Assembly (NCBI GenBank): GCA_014323795.1
Contig: JACONK010000028.1
Coordinates: forward strand, 62,001-126,000
DNA length: 64,000 nucleotides
Source of the DNA: Paracoccaceae bacterium
GTDB taxonomy: Bacteria > Pseudomonadota > Alphaproteobacteria > Rhodobacterales > Rhodobacteraceae
Direction: 5' to 3'
Part shown: in pieces, positions 1 through 8,500 of the stretch
Layout of the letters: each line of letters starts with the position of its first letter
Numbering within the stretch: the stretch's first letter is position 1
Translations under genes and position numbers: made by a program
Notes under the pieces: model-generated
Databases searched by the model: none
Told to the model about the DNA's origin: nothing
Seen by the model: only the letters and a program-made list of their open reading frames with translations

Positions 1-1
1 C

Positions 2-232
2 CGGGAAACCCGCGCCTGGACCGTGCCGGCGGGCACCGCGGCCCCGAAGGCTGCAGGCCTGATCCACGGGGACTTTGAGCGCGGGTTTATTCGCGCAGAG
101 ACCATCGCCTTTACCGACTATATCGCCTGCAACGGCGAACAGGGTTCCAGGGAAAAGGGCAGGATGCGGGCCGAAGGCAAGGCCTATGTAGTGCAGGACG
201 GGGACGTGATACATTTCCTCGTGAATACCTGA
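2..232 (+). CDS. ychF: Redox-regulated ATPase YchF, C-terminal end (partial)
   Basis: Only the last 76 codons are inside the window; the gene begins upstream. The visible part is the TGS-like C-terminal domain of the Obg-family GTPase/ATPase YchF, recognised by A-W-T-V-P-A-G-T followed by [18 protein letters not shown] and by the terminal [11 protein letters not shown] block. YchF binds ribosomes and prefers ATP to GTP in characterised bacteria. The reading frame is open to the left edge, so the GTG at 23 is an internal Val. It converges on hisA, which is on the opposite strand 127 bp away. The identification is secure; nothing can be said about the nucleotide-binding domain. Confidence 0.93.
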   Translation, partial: RETRAWTVPAGTAAPKAAGLIHGDFERGFIRAETIAFTDYIACNGEQGSREKGRMRAEGKAYVVQDGDVIHFLVNT

Positions 233-359
233 TGTGGTACCAGGGGTTCGGCGATCAATCGGGGTTTGAGGTGCCGCTTAATGGGCTGAAATGGATGCCT
301 TGGCACGGGAATGTTTGGCATGGAGTGTGGACCAGACCCTGGTGCGAACCTGCGTCATG

Positions 360-1082
360 TCATGCCCTTAGGAATGCGATGGCCTCTGCCACATCAAGCG
401 CACCGTCATAAATTGCGCGGCCGGAGATCACACCATTTAGCACTGCGTTGCCGGCCTTGAGTGCAGCGAGATCTTCCATCCGTGATACACCGCCTGAGGC
501 AATCACCGGAATCGATACAGCCTGTGCCAGAGCCACAGTGGCGGGCACGTTCGGGCCTTGCATGGCACCATCCCGGTTGATGTCGGTGTAGATGATCGCA
601 GCTACCCCCGCGTCTTCGAACCGGCGGGCGAGGTCCGCGGTCTCCACATCTGTTTCCTTCGCCCAACCGCGGGTGGCGACCTTGCCGCTGCGGGCGTCAA
701 TGCCCACGGCCACTGCACCCGGGAAAATCCTGGCCGCGGTGCGCACCAGATCCGGATCCTCCACTGCCGCTGTGCCAAGGATCACCCGGCTGAGCCCGCA
801 GTTTATCCAGTGCTCAATCGTTTCCAGCGACCGGATGCCGCCGCCGAGTTGGGCCGACACCGGGACAGATTCGAGAATTGTCTCAACCGGCGCGGCATTT
901 ACCGGCCTACCTGCGAAGGCCCCGTTCAGATCGACGAGATGCAGCCAGTCACAGCCTGCGTCCACAAAGGTACGCGCCTGGGTCACAGGGTCGTCATTGA
1001 AGACGGTGGCAGCCTGCATTTCTCCGCGCAGGAGCCGTACACATTTGCCGTCCTTAAGGTCAATCGCCGGATAGAAAATCAC
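360..1082 (-). CDS. hisA: 1-(5-phosphoribosyl)-5-[(5-phosphoribosylamino)methylideneamino]imidazole-4-carboxamide isomerase
   Basis: HisA catalyses the Amadori isomerisation of ProFAR to PRFAR in histidine synthesis, a cytoplasmic TIM barrel. The two catalytic aspartates sit in PAIDLKDG near the N-terminus and in [10 protein letters not shown] in the C-terminal half; the phosphate-binding loops read LGGGIRS and ASGGVSR. Length is 240 aa, normal for the family. I use the GTG at 1082, giving M-I-F-Y-P-A-I-D-L as in homologues; an ATG at 1109 would add nine non-conserved residues. It lies downstream of hisB and hisH on the same strand, but a DUF2147 gene in the opposite orientation separates it from hisH. 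hisF and hisE, the usual downstream neighbours, are absent. Confidence 0.96.
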   Translation of the reverse strand: MIFYPAIDLKDGKCVRLLRGEMQAATVFNDDPVTQARTFVDAGCDWLHLVDLNGAFAGRPVNAAPVETILESVPVSAQLGGGIRSLETIEHWINCGLSRVILGTAAVEDPDLVRTAARIFPGAVAVGIDARSGKVATRGWAKETDVETADLARRFEDAGVAAIIYTDINRDGAMQGPNVPATVALAQAVSIPVIASGGVSRMEDLAALKAGNAVLNGVISGRAIYDGALDVAEAIAFLRA

Positions 1083-1226
1083 CACGCCTCGCTCTCTGGC
1101 GGCGCACATACCGGTTTGGTCGGAGTTTGCAAAGGATCAGCAGCCGCTTTTCGGTATGTCATAGTTGACACGCACGGCAACCCCGGATACCTCGGGAAGA
1201 AATTAAAGTAGGGGGGGGGTAAGCCT

Positions 1227-1619
1227 GTGAAAAAATTTATTCTGGCTTCTGTCGTTGCCTGGGGGCCGATGGTTGCCGCTGCTGATCCGATTGCCGGAAT
1301 CTGGCAGACGCCCAAGGATGACAACGGTGAATACGGCCACGTTGAAATCGGAGACTGCGGTGCAAAAATCTGCGGCACCGTGGTTAAGGGTTTTGACAGC
1401 ACGGGTAAATTGCTTCCAAATGCTCCGCTTACAGGCCGCAAGATCATCTGGGATATGGAAAATGATGGTGGCGGCAAATACAGTGGCGGGAAAATATATT
1501 CCCCCGAGCGGGCCAAAACCTACAACGGTCAACTTCATCTGTCCGGCAGTAGCCTGAACGTGAAAGGCTGCATGCTCGGCTTTTGTCAGTCAGGCGGCAC
1601 GTGGTCCCGCGTGAGGTAA
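1227..1619 (+). CDS. DUF2147 family secreted protein
   Basis: A 130-aa protein with a Sec signal peptide (Lys-Lys, then a hydrophobic stretch ending AAA-DP near residue 20) and the DUF2147 pattern: GIWQTPKDDNGEYGHVEI, two Cys pairs, and a C-terminal L-x-V-x-G-C motif with a following Cys. DUF2147 is a small periplasmic beta-structured family of unknown function, often encoded inside the his cluster of Rhodobacterales. Start is GTG at 1227, preceded by a G-rich tract (TAGGGGGGGGT) that can act as ribosome binding site. Unusually it is divergent from hisA and convergent with hisH, so it is not co-transcribed with the his genes. Confidence 0.85.
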   Translation: MKKFILASVVAWGPMVAAADPIAGIWQTPKDDNGEYGHVEIGDCGAKICGTVVKGFDSTGKLLPNAPLTGRKIIWDMENDGGGKYSGGKIYSPERAKTYNGQLHLSGSSLNVKGCMLGFCQSGGTWSRVR

Positions 1620-1670
1620 GCCGCGCAATATCCTGAAAATAAAGGGTGTCCGTTGCACTGCCTTTTGTAA

Positions 1671-2306
1671 TCACGGGGTCCAGCACAGAAAATTGCCAAT
1701 CATGCGCAGGCCAACGGCCTGGCTTTTTTCCGGGTGGAACTGGGTGCCGACCAGGTTATCGCGCCCGACGAGTGCGACAACCGGACAGCCGTAGTCTACC
1801 GTGGCAAGCCGATTGTCCGTGTCTTTCGGCAGCAGGTGGTAGGAGTGCACGAAATAGACGTGATCGCCATCTGCCACGCCACTGATCACCGGGTGATCTG
1901 TCAGCCGTGTCAGGGCGTTCCAGCCCATATGAGGGATTTTCAGGGAGAGATCATCGGGTGCCAGGCGTACGACCTCCCCCGGGATCCAGCCGAATCCTTC
2001 GTGGTTTCCATGTTCGCGCCCCACGCTGGCCATCATCTGCATACCCACGCAAATACCGAGAAATGGCACACCAGCCTGTACGCGCGCCTCTATGGCACCG
2101 AAAAGGCCGTCAATGGCACCGAGCTCCCTCCGGCAATTGGCAAAGGCACCGACACCGGGCAGAACCAGCCGGTCCGCATGCTGCACTTTATCCGGATCGC
2201 CGGTGACGACAATCTGTTCTCCGGTGGTTTCTGCCGCCATGCGCTGAAACGACCTCTCCGCCGAATGCAGGTTGCCGGAGTTGTAGTCAACAATGACGCA
2301 GGTCAT
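1671..2306 (-). CDS. hisH: Imidazole glycerol phosphate synthase subunit HisH (glutaminase)
   Basis: HisH is the class I glutamine amidotransferase subunit that feeds ammonia to HisF for IGP and AICAR formation. The 211-aa product has the oxyanion region and nucleophile in GICVGMQMM, and the catalytic His-Glu in TQFHPEKSQ near the C-terminus; [10 protein letters not shown] at the N-terminus is typical. Its start codon overlaps the hisB stop by 4 bp, implying translational coupling. The partner subunit HisF is not in this window, so it must be encoded elsewhere if the enzyme is functional. Confidence 0.96.
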   Translation of the reverse strand: MTCVIVDYNSGNLHSAERSFQRMAAETTGEQIVVTGDPDKVQHADRLVLPGVGAFANCRRELGAIDGLFGAIEARVQAGVPFLGICVGMQMMASVGREHGNHEGFGWIPGEVVRLAPDDLSLKIPHMGWNALTRLTDHPVISGVADGDHVYFVHSYHLLPKDTDNRLATVDYGCPVVALVGRDNLVGTQFHPEKSQAVGLRMIGNFLCWTP

Positions 2307-2896
2307 TCGGACAGTGTGCCTTTGGTGGAAGGGACTGCATCCGCCCTGCGGATATCCGTTTCCAACGCGGTGCGCAGGCTGCGGGCGACGGCTTTTGCGG
2401 TGGCTTCCGCGATGTGGTGGCTGTTGAACCCGTTCAACCGTTCTACGTGCAGGGTCAGCGCACCCTGCGTGGCAAACGCGGTGAAGAATTCGCGGACAAG
2501 CTCCGTGTCAAATGTTCCGATCCTGGGCGCTGGCATGTCCACGTTCCAAGCCAGGTAAGGACGCCCGGAAATATCCAGTGCCGCACGCACGAGCGCGTCA
2601 TCCATCGGCAGAAGGCAGAAGCCATAGCGCCGGATACCACGCTTGTCGCCGACGGCTTGTGCCAGTGCCTTGCCGAGTGCGAGCCCCACATCTTCCACCG
2701 TGTGGTGGTCGTCGATGTGCAAATCGCCGTCCGCCCGAACCATCATATCCATCAGCGCGTGCTGTGCCAACTGGTCTAGCAGATGGTCAAAAAATCCGAT
2801 GCCCGTCCGGTTGTCATACTGGCCGGTCCCGTCAAGCGTGAGATCCACACGAACCCTGGTTTCTGTCGTGTTGCGTTCAATCGTGGCCCTGCGCAT
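2303..2896 (-). CDS. hisB: Imidazoleglycerol-phosphate dehydratase
   Basis: HisB dehydrates imidazole glycerol phosphate to imidazole acetol phosphate. At 197 aa it is the monofunctional form without a HAD phosphatase domain. The metal-binding signatures are clear: [28 protein letters not shown]-like HHTVED, and the C-terminal [15 protein letters not shown]. Start ATG at 2896 follows an AGGAAAG ribosome binding site. It is the first gene of the minus-strand his block and overlaps hisH by 4 bp. All key His/Glu ligands are present, so it should be active. Confidence 0.96.
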   Translation of the reverse strand: MRRATIERNTTETRVRVDLTLDGTGQYDNRTGIGFFDHLLDQLAQHALMDMMVRADGDLHIDDHHTVEDVGLALGKALAQAVGDKRGIRRYGFCLLPMDDALVRAALDISGRPYLAWNVDMPAPRIGTFDTELVREFFTAFATQGALTLHVERLNGFNSHHIAEATAKAVARSLRTALETDIRRADAVPSTKGTLSE

Positions 2897-3224
2897 GGGT
2901 ATCTTTCCTATCCTGAACGAACCTTATAGGCGGATTGAAATGCGGAAAGAACCCCCCGCACCTGCCTTTGGGACGGGAGTGTTGCGTTTGGGCAACCGCT
3001 GTGGTCTATGTGGTTGTGCGGCAATTTGAATGCGGTTTGCCAATTATACCTCACCTGACACAAATCAGTTTCCCCGGGCAGGCAGGTTTGCCAATTTGGT
3101 ACGCACGGATCAGGCAAATACCGTGGCACGGTCATGGTGGCCCAAGGTTGTGTGCGATCCGAACCGCCCTTGTTTCGGCACTTGATTATCCAGGTAACAG
3201 GTCAGGTTTACGCATGGGTGTGCC
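2897..3224. other. Intergenic region between hisB and a decayed LysR gene
   Basis: No coding frame, RNA gene or repeat is recognisable here. It lies upstream of hisB (minus) and of the LysR pseudogene (plus), so it should hold the his promoter and once held a divergent regulator promoter, but I cannot point to convincing -35/-10 boxes. Confidence 0.4.
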
Positions 3225-3960
3225 ATGGTTGGAGTACCGGGCAGTCTGTTACTCTGGTCGATCAAGGTTTTTGTGGCGATGGTGGAGGAAGGCTCCGTTT
3301 CCGATGCGGCGCAGCGTTTTTCTACGTCAATTTCCAGTGTCAGCCGGCAAGTGACCAACCTTGAGGCGCATTGCTGATCAACCGTACTACGCGGCCCCGG
3401 CAACTGGCCTCTGCCGGATTATTGCTTCTGAAACGGGCCGGGACAATTCCAATAAAGGCAGTCCATTATATCAGAGGTTAAGCAGGCTAAATCGGAGCTT
3501 GCGGTTGTCAACTTTTCCCGGATGACGCGGCTGCGGCGCGGCAGCATTGAGGCTTTCGACAGCGATGTGAATCCCATCCTGATCACCCGGCCTGCAAGTG
3601 CCTTGAAGGGTTGTGGATGTAGTGTTCGGGCCAAAGAAGACGCCGGGCAATCTCTGTTCCGATGCGCTTGCGACGGCAGACAGGCAATTAATCAGAATGG
3701 GACATCACCGTGACATTGGGCGGAGTATCAACCGTGGCTTGATTTGCCACAGCGTCCCCGGAGTCCGGATCGGGATTTGCCGGGCGTGTACGCACTTCGT
3801 TTCAGTCGCGGATCAAGGTGCGTTGTGTGACCCCGGGGGTGCGTATCTGTTTACGAAGATGCCAGGCGAATCGCACGAAATATCCGGGACGGTTATTACA
3901 GAAAAAGGCACACAGATACCTGGCCGAATGTGCACCCGGATGGAATGACCTTGACCGGAA
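3225..3960 (+). pseudogene. Decayed LysR-family transcriptional regulator
   Basis: From the ATG at 3225 the frame encodes a LysR-type helix-turn-helix: WSIKVFVAMVEEGSVSDAAQ, then RFSTSISSVSRQVTNLEA, ending in a stop at 3375-3377. After a shift of frame the sequence resumes at 3371 with LLINRTTRPRQLASAG, the standard continuation of the LysR HTH and linker, then stops near 3481. A third frame picks up at about 3487-3640 with SRMTRLRRGSIEAFDSDVNP and ITRPASAL, resembling the start of the effector domain. Further remnants (PDRDLPGVYALRFSRG) run to about 3960. At least three frame changes and several stops mean it cannot make a regulator. The 3' limit is approximate. Confidence 0.72.
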
Positions 3961-4205
3961 CGAATGTGGCGGCAGGGAAGGCACAACCTTCAATCGGCAA
4001 ATCATCGTCCCGCAAAACCGGCAGCGCGGCCGACCGGGAGACCTTTCAGAATGTTATCTGGTTGAGCGGAGCATCACAGGCCGGGAAGAATGGGACTGCG
4101 GCACCTGTACCTGTCACCTTGGCACAAGCGGGCGTGAACGATGGGAGTGCGACTAACCGGCGGCAAGCCGGCAGCAGCAAAAACACTTGAGATGGACAAA
4201 ACCGG

Positions 4206-4547
4206 GTGAAACACACAAGCGCAACCGCCCTGGTGACAGTCATACTGACAGGATGTGATGCACCGGAACCCTATACTGTCTACCCCGGCCTATACGAATC
4301 GCGCTCATGCGCATTGCTTCAAAAAGATCTGTCAAGATTGGGCGGAGAGATTTCCAACTTGCGTAGCGTTGAGCGAAGGAACGCCCCCCTTAACACGCTG
4401 ATTGGCATTGGAACCTCATTTGATCACCGTGCATCCCATTTCTACGGTCTCACCGAAGACGTCAGCGGAAACCTTGAAGTTGCGGCCAGGCATTACGAGG
4501 CGGCACAGAACGCCGCCCTTGGGAAAGGCTGCGCGATACCGACCTGA
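4206..4547 (+). CDS. Small predicted lipoprotein of unknown function
   Basis: A 113-aa product starting at GTG 4206 with a short signal sequence and a lipobox-like V-I-L-T-G-C at residues 12-17, so it is predicted to be a lipid-anchored envelope protein. The rest is helical and charged (LLQKDLSRLGGEISNLRSVE), with AARHYEAAQNAALGKGC near the end, which looks like a single TPR-like helix pair. I do not recognise the family. The flanking DNA to the left is decayed, so the gene could also be a remnant; codon choice and the lipobox favour a real gene. Confidence 0.5.
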   Translation: MKHTSATALVTVILTGCDAPEPYTVYPGLYESRSCALLQKDLSRLGGEISNLRSVERRNAPLNTLIGIGTSFDHRASHFYGLTEDVSGNLEVAARHYEAAQNAALGKGCAIPT

Positions 4548-4626
4548 TTGTGGCGCAAAACCGCACAGGCGTTGATAAAACGAAGTGCACACGGGAGTGA
4601 GGCAGAGCCTCCCGCCTGCCCTGCGG

Positions 4627-5187
4627 TCAGCCACCGCGCATGATAGCGGCCACCCCGGTGCGGGCAATGTCGGTAAGGCCCAGCGGGCGCATCAGTTCCA
4701 CAAAGGCGTCTATCTTTTCCGGGCTGCCGGTGATCTCAAATACAAAACTTTCCAGCGTCGAATCCACCACATGCGCCCGGAAGACCTCTGACGTGCGCAG
4801 CGCCTCCACCCGCTTGTCGCCGATACCCGCGACTTTCACAAGCGCCAGTTCCCGTTCCACGCTCTCGCCTTCTACCGTCAGGTCGTGCACATCATAGACA
4901 GGGACCATACGGCCCAGCTGCGCCTTGATCTGCTCGATCACCTGCGGCGTGCCTGACGTGACGATGGTGATGCGGGAGCGGCGACCCTCATGGTCCACCT
5001 CGGCCACTGTCAGGCTTTCGATATTGTAGCCGCGGCCGGAGAACAGGCCGATAACCCGTGCGAGAACACCCGGTTCGTTTTCAACAAGAATGGCCAGCGT
5101 ATGGGTTTCCACCACATCCGACATATGGCTGCGCAGGTTATAGGCGGAATGGCTGGAGGAGCCTTTTTTGATTTTGAGCGTGGGCAT
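4627..5187 (-). CDS. ilvN: Acetolactate synthase small (regulatory) subunit
   Basis: The regulatory subunit of acetohydroxyacid synthase, which stimulates the catalytic subunit and confers valine feedback inhibition. The N-terminal ACT domain is evident (LAILVENEPGVLARVIG, SGRGYNIESLTVAEVDH), followed by the family-specific C-terminal domain (ELALVKVAGIGDKRVEALR; VVDSTLESFVFEITG). With the ATG at 5187 the protein is 186 aa and begins MPTLKIKKGSSSHSAYNLR, as in Rhodobacterales homologues; the upstream GTG/ATG extension is not conserved. The catalytic gene lies upstream on the same strand but is separated by about 0.9 kb containing a mini-gene and a transposase remnant. No strong ribosome binding site is visible. 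Confidence 0.95.
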   Translation of the reverse strand: MPTLKIKKGSSSHSAYNLRSHMSDVVETHTLAILVENEPGVLARVIGLFSGRGYNIESLTVAEVDHEGRRSRITIVTSGTPQVIEQIKAQLGRMVPVYDVHDLTVEGESVERELALVKVAGIGDKRVEALRTSEVFRAHVVDSTLESFVFEITGSPEKIDAFVELMRPLGLTDIARTGVAAIMRGG

Positions 5188-5332
5188 GGGGGGGCAGCCA
5201 GGCGTTGTTATCAAGGGCGCGGGTCAGGAAGGCTTCGGTGTTCTTATTACGCTAATCGCTTTTGGGCATCTGGCAGATCGTGCCGGTCTTGTCCAAGGGT
5301 ATATATGTGTCGATTATATACAGGTGGCCATC

Positions 5333-5355
5333 GGGCCCGCTGCGCCCTGTCGTTA
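5333..5355 (+). repeat. Copy 1 of a 23-bp dispersed repeat between ilvN and ilvB
   Basis: This 23-bp stretch (core GCTGCGCCCTGTCGTTA) recurs at 5734-5756 with one mismatch, flanking the ankyrin mini-gene on both sides in the same orientation. The second copy lies at the edge of the transposase remnant. This would fit duplication during insertion or rearrangement. Confidence 0.6.
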
Positions 5356-5419
5356 GCATGTGGCGGGGGCCGGTTCCCGCTTTCCAAAGGGGGTGCCCGG
5401 AATTGCGCCCGTCCGGCGG

Positions 5420-5677
5420 TCAGTCAAACCGGGCCTCGTTCAGATTCCAGAACACCGGATCGTTGCGCACGGCCTTGTTGTTTTCGGCAAGGTCTGCCGG
5501 CAATTTTCCATTTTTAGCCCGCGCCGCGATAGCCGCGCCCGCGGCAATGCAGGCTGCCACGCGCCCGGCCTGGTTCTGCTGTTCCCAGAAACTCGGCTCC
5601 TGCCAGTTGCACTCATTCGCCTGAGCGGCTGTTGCAAGCATGATTGCCGCCAGCCCGGTGGCGATTGCCTGTTTCAT
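5420..5677 (-). CDS. Short secreted ankyrin-repeat-type protein (single repeat)
   Basis: An 85-aa product from ATG 5677, which follows GGAAGA. It has a clean signal peptide (MKQAIATGLAAIMLATAAQA) and then CNWQEPSFWEQQNQAGRVAA-C-IAAGAAIAARAKNGKLPADLAE, ending in DPVFWNLNEARFD. The F-W-E...V-x-A-C-I-A-A-G-A-x(5)-R-x-x-x-G unit and the W-x-L-N-x-A-R-F tail match the first and last parts of multi-repeat ankyrin proteins of marine alphaproteobacteria, but the middle repeats are missing. It is either an internally deleted remnant or a naturally minimal form. It sits between ilvB and ilvN on the same strand. Confidence 0.6.
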   Translation of the reverse strand: MKQAIATGLAAIMLATAAQANECNWQEPSFWEQQNQAGRVAACIAAGAAIAARAKNGKLPADLAENNKAVRNDPVFWNLNEARFD

Positions 5678-5733
5678 CCGGTCTTCCTCCTGTCGCTTAC
5701 GCCCATCCTTGCACCGGCTGCCGCGGAAGGCAA

Positions 5734-5756
5734 GGGCCGGCTGCGCCCTGTCGTTA
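5734..5756 (+). repeat. Copy 2 of the 23-bp dispersed repeat
   Basis: Same element as at 5333-5355, with one mismatch, just 5' of the ankyrin-type mini-gene and adjoining the degenerate transposase sequence. Confidence 0.6.
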
Positions 5757-5794
5757 TCCCTTGCCAGGGGGATACCGCGTCCTGTTCCCGCCAC

Positions 5795-6044
5795 TGTGGC
5801 GGCGAGCCTGGCCATCATCCGTGCGAAGATGCCCTTGGCACTCCACCGTTTCCAACGGCTGTGCAGCGTCTTGCGCGGGCCAGAGGCAGCCGTGGTGTCT
5901 CGCCGCAGCCATCGCGATTGATGAGAATTATGCCGCCCGGAACGCGCCGGTCATCGGCACAAGGCTTGCCGCGGAACCTGGGAAAAAGGGTTCAAGCCGC
6001 GCCATCGGCACATCTGTCAGGCGAAACAGATCAGGAGTGGCCAT
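5795..6044 (-). pseudogene. IS5-family transposase remnant
   Basis: Reading the minus strand from ATG 6044 gives MATPDLFRLTDVPMARLEPF, typical of the N-terminus of IS5/IS427-group transposases. A shift of frame then yields RFRGKPCADDRRVPGGI and ILINRDGC. After another shift come KTLHSRWKRWSAKGIFARMM and a short tail ending near 5795. These are the conserved N-terminal third (helix-turn-helix region) of the transposase in three different frames, with the DDE catalytic part absent. Terminal inverted repeats are not recognisable. It is a fossil insertion between ilvB and ilvN. Confidence 0.72.
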
Positions 6045-6101
6045 CCCATGTTTTCCGAACCATGAATCACGCCGGCACACAAAAATCAATGGGCCCTGAC
6101 C

Positions 6102-7859
6102 CTAAACCAAAACGCCGCCTTCGGCATCTATTACGCCCTGCGTTTCGGATTCGCCCAGCAGCATCTCGTTATGGGCTTTACCTGACGGGATCATTGGGAA
6201 GCAGTTTTCATGCTTTTCAACCAGGCAGTCGAAGACAACCGGACCATCGTAGGCCAGCATATCCATGATTGCTTCATCCAGGTCATCGGGATTGTCACAG
6301 CAGATGCCCCTGGTTCCGAACGCCTCTGCCAGTTTGACGAAATCCGGCAGGGCCTCTGACCATGTTTGGGAATAGCGCTCACCATGCAGCAGTTCCTGCC
6401 ACTGGCGCACCATGCCGAGGCGTTCGTTGTTCAGGATGAACTGCTTCACCGGCGCACGGTACTGGACCGCGGTGCCGAGCTCTTGCATATTCATCAACCA
6501 GGATGCCTCGCCGGCCACGTTGATCACCAGCGCATCCGGATGGGCAATCTGCACACCAATGGAAGCCGGGAAGCCATAGCCCATGGTGCCCAGCCCGCCC
6601 GATGTCATCCAGCGATTCGGGTCATTAAAACCCATAAATTGTGCTGCCCACATCTGGTGCTGGCCGACCTCCGTCGCGACATAGCGATTGGGGTGATCTT
6701 TGGTCAGGGCCTCCAGCCGCTCCAGCGCGTATTGCGGTTTGATCGTTCTGCCTTCCTGCCTGTACTTCAGGCAGTCGACAGCCTTCCATGCCTCAATCTG
6801 CTTCCACCAGGCGGTTATGGCCTTCGCCTCCACCTTGCGGCCGCGGGATTTCCAGACTTTCAGCGCATCTTCCAGCACGTGGCTCACATCGCCGATGATC
6901 GGTACATCAACGCGTATGACCTTGTTGATGGACGACGGATCAATGTCGATGTGAATCTTCTTCGACATCGGCGAGAACGCGTCGATACGTCCGGTTATCC
7001 GGTCATCAAAACGTGCGCCGACGCATATCATTACGTCGCAATCGTGCATGGCCATGTTGGCTTCATAGGTGCCGTGCATGCCCAGCATACCGATCCACCT
7101 CGGACCCCTGGCCGGGTAGGCACCCAGCCCCATGAGCGTGGAAGTCACCGGAAACCGCGTGGCATCCGCAATCTCGCGCAGCAGCACGGACGCCGCCGGG
7201 CCGGAGTTAATGACACCGCCGCCTGAATAGATGATGGGGCGTTTTGCTGTTTCGATCAGCTCCACCATTGTGATGATCCGGTCCATGTCACCCTTCACGC
7301 GCGGGGCGTAGTGGCCCTTGTCCGCTTTTGCGGGTGCCACGTAATATCCGTTTGCAAACTGGACGTCCTTTGGAATATCGATCAGCACCGGGCCCGGTCG
7401 GCCGCTGGTGGCTACGTGAAATGCCTGGTGAATGGTATCCGCCAGGGTGTTAGTGTCTTTGACGAGCCAGTTATGCTTGGTGCAGGGCCGGGTGATGCCG
7501 ACGGTGTCTGCTTCCTGAAACGCGTCATTGCCGATCATGAAGGTCGGTACCTGCCCCGTCAGTACAACGAGCGGGATCGAATCCATCAGCGCATCTGTCA
7601 TGCCTGTGACCGCGTTCGTGGCACCGGGGCCGGAGGTCACCAGAACAACACCCGGCTTTCCGGTCGCACGGGCATACCCCTCTGCCGCGTGGGTCGCGCC
7701 CTGTTCGTGGCGCACCAGGATGTGACGGATATCGTTCTGCTGAAAAATCTCGTCATAGATCGGCAGCACCGCGCCACCTGGATAGCCGAATACGGTATCA
7801 ACATCCTGGTCCTTCAGGGCCTTGATGACGATTTGTGCCCCTGTCATCTGGCTTTTCAT
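6102..7859 (-). CDS. ilvB: Acetolactate synthase large (catalytic) subunit
   Basis: The ThDP- and FAD-dependent catalytic subunit forming acetolactate or acetohydroxybutyrate, first common step of branched-chain amino-acid synthesis. The 585-aa protein has the N-terminal PYR domain with the catalytic Glu in [16 protein letters not shown], the central FAD domain, and the C-terminal ThDP motif ([13 protein letters not shown] through [15 protein letters not shown]). I use ATG 7859, seven bases after an AGGAGG-type site (minus strand of AATCCTCCC); a longer start at 7892 falls inside the leader region. Expression is probably controlled by the leader peptide and attenuator immediately upstream. 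Confidence 0.96.
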   Translation of the reverse strand: MKSQMTGAQIVIKALKDQDVDTVFGYPGGAVLPIYDEIFQQNDIRHILVRHEQGATHAAEGYARATGKPGVVLVTSGPGATNAVTGMTDALMDSIPLVVLTGQVPTFMIGNDAFQEADTVGITRPCTKHNWLVKDTNTLADTIHQAFHVATSGRPGPVLIDIPKDVQFANGYYVAPAKADKGHYAPRVKGDMDRIITMVELIETAKRPIIYSGGGVINSGPAASVLLREIADATRFPVTSTLMGLGAYPARGPRWIGMLGMHGTYEANMAMHDCDVMICVGARFDDRITGRIDAFSPMSKKIHIDIDPSSINKVIRVDVPIIGDVSHVLEDALKVWKSRGRKVEAKAITAWWKQIEAWKAVDCLKYRQEGRTIKPQYALERLEALTKDHPNRYVATEVGQHQMWAAQFMGFNDPNRWMTSGGLGTMGYGFPASIGVQIAHPDALVINVAGEASWLMNMQELGTAVQYRAPVKQFILNNERLGMVRQWQELLHGERYSQTWSEALPDFVKLAEAFGTRGICCDNPDDLDEAIMDMLAYDGPVVFDCLVEKHENCFPMIPSGKAHNEMLLGESETQGVIDAEGGVLV

Positions 7860-7888
7860 TTTAATCCTCCCTTGACAGTTTCGTCTTG

Positions 7889-7934
7889 TCAATCAGTGAC
7901 AGACACAAAAATCAATCAGTGACAGACACAAAAA
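7889..7934. repeat. Perfect tandem duplication of a 23-bp unit in the ilvB leader
   Basis: Positions 7889-7911 and 7912-7934 are identical and adjacent (unit core CAGTGACAGACACAAAAA). On the transcribed minus strand this duplicates the sequence directly after the attenuator hairpin, including a T-rich stretch. It lengthens the leader between attenuator and ilvB ribosome binding site by 23 nt. Confidence 0.9.
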
Positions 7935-7952
7935 AACCCCGTTCGGGGGGCG
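7930..7952 (-). terminator. Attenuator: intrinsic terminator in the ilvB leader
   Basis: On the minus strand the sequence reads CGCCCCCCGAACGGGG followed by seven Ts. A short but all-GC hairpin with a U tract is placed between the leader-peptide stop (7980) and ilvB (7859), the arrangement of a translation-coupled attenuator. Upstream segments around the leader-peptide 3' end (GCGCATGG) can pair imperfectly with CCATGTGCGC just before the terminator, a plausible alternative fold. Confidence 0.75.
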
Positions 7953-7979
7953 CACATGGTTACTGATCTGACTGAAATT

Positions 7980-8033
7980 TCAGCAGCCCATGCGCATCGT
8001 TACTACGATTAGGATATCCACACATCTTATCAT
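7980..8033 (-). CDS. ilvB leader peptide (attenuation)
   Basis: A 17-codon ORF with the product MIRCVDILIVVTMRMGC: the run V-D-I-L-I-V-V-T is made of isoleucine, leucine, valine and threonine codons, exactly the amino acids made or used by the ilv pathway. It ends 28 bases before an intrinsic terminator on the same strand and lies 120 bp upstream of ilvB. By analogy with other ilv leader peptides, ribosome stalling at these codons when charged tRNAs are scarce would prevent terminator formation. A promoter-like sequence abuts the start codon, so the transcript may be leaderless. Confidence 0.75.
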   Translation of the reverse strand: MIRCVDILIVVTMRMGC

Positions 8034-8040
8034 AAATCCC

Positions 8041-8069
8041 TGTTTACGGGGCACGATCCGGTCGGTCAA
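8041..8069 (-). promoter_or_regulatory. Candidate sigma70-type promoter of the ilvB leader
   Basis: On the minus strand, TTGACC (8069-8064) and TAAACA (8046-8041) are separated by 17 bp. The expected transcription start falls at about 8034, directly against the leader-peptide ATG at 8033, predicting a leaderless mRNA. The -35 is good, the -10 only moderate. Confidence 0.45.
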
Positions 8070-8500
8070 GCAGATTTGACAGAAAGATGTTGCCGAAAGG
8101 TTTTTGAGTAACTAAATTGTAAATCTAGCGGGTTTATCTGAAATAAATTCCATTTAATTGGTTAATTGGCAATTCTCATTACTCTCATTACAGGGGAATA
8201 ATTCAAATCAACTCTGCTTTACTTAAAAAATGACGAAACAGAATCGCGCTTCGAAAATGACAGGGCGATGTGCGGGCAGGGCGGCGCATCGTGAAAATCT
8301 GAAATCTGCACAAAAAACGGGCATATTCCCGAACTGCGTTGCCGCTAACGTCTCTTTCGAGCCTGACAGGTCGATTTTTACGCAGAAATGCGGGACAAGA
8401 GGCTGTTGCGCCCTTGGCCTTTGTCATTTGTGCTGCTAAACAGCGTGGCACTGTAACCGATCCGCCGGGAGAAATACCCGGCCCAATAGGGAGGATTATA

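Noticed and set aside
558-1211. Long plus-strand frame opposite hisA
   Set aside because: It is the complement of a clearly recognisable hisA, has no family resemblance, and is typical of shadow frames in GC-rich DNA.
6366-7922. Long plus-strand frames opposite ilvB
   Set aside because: Antisense to a conserved enzyme gene with all ThDP motifs; no independent start signal or domain.
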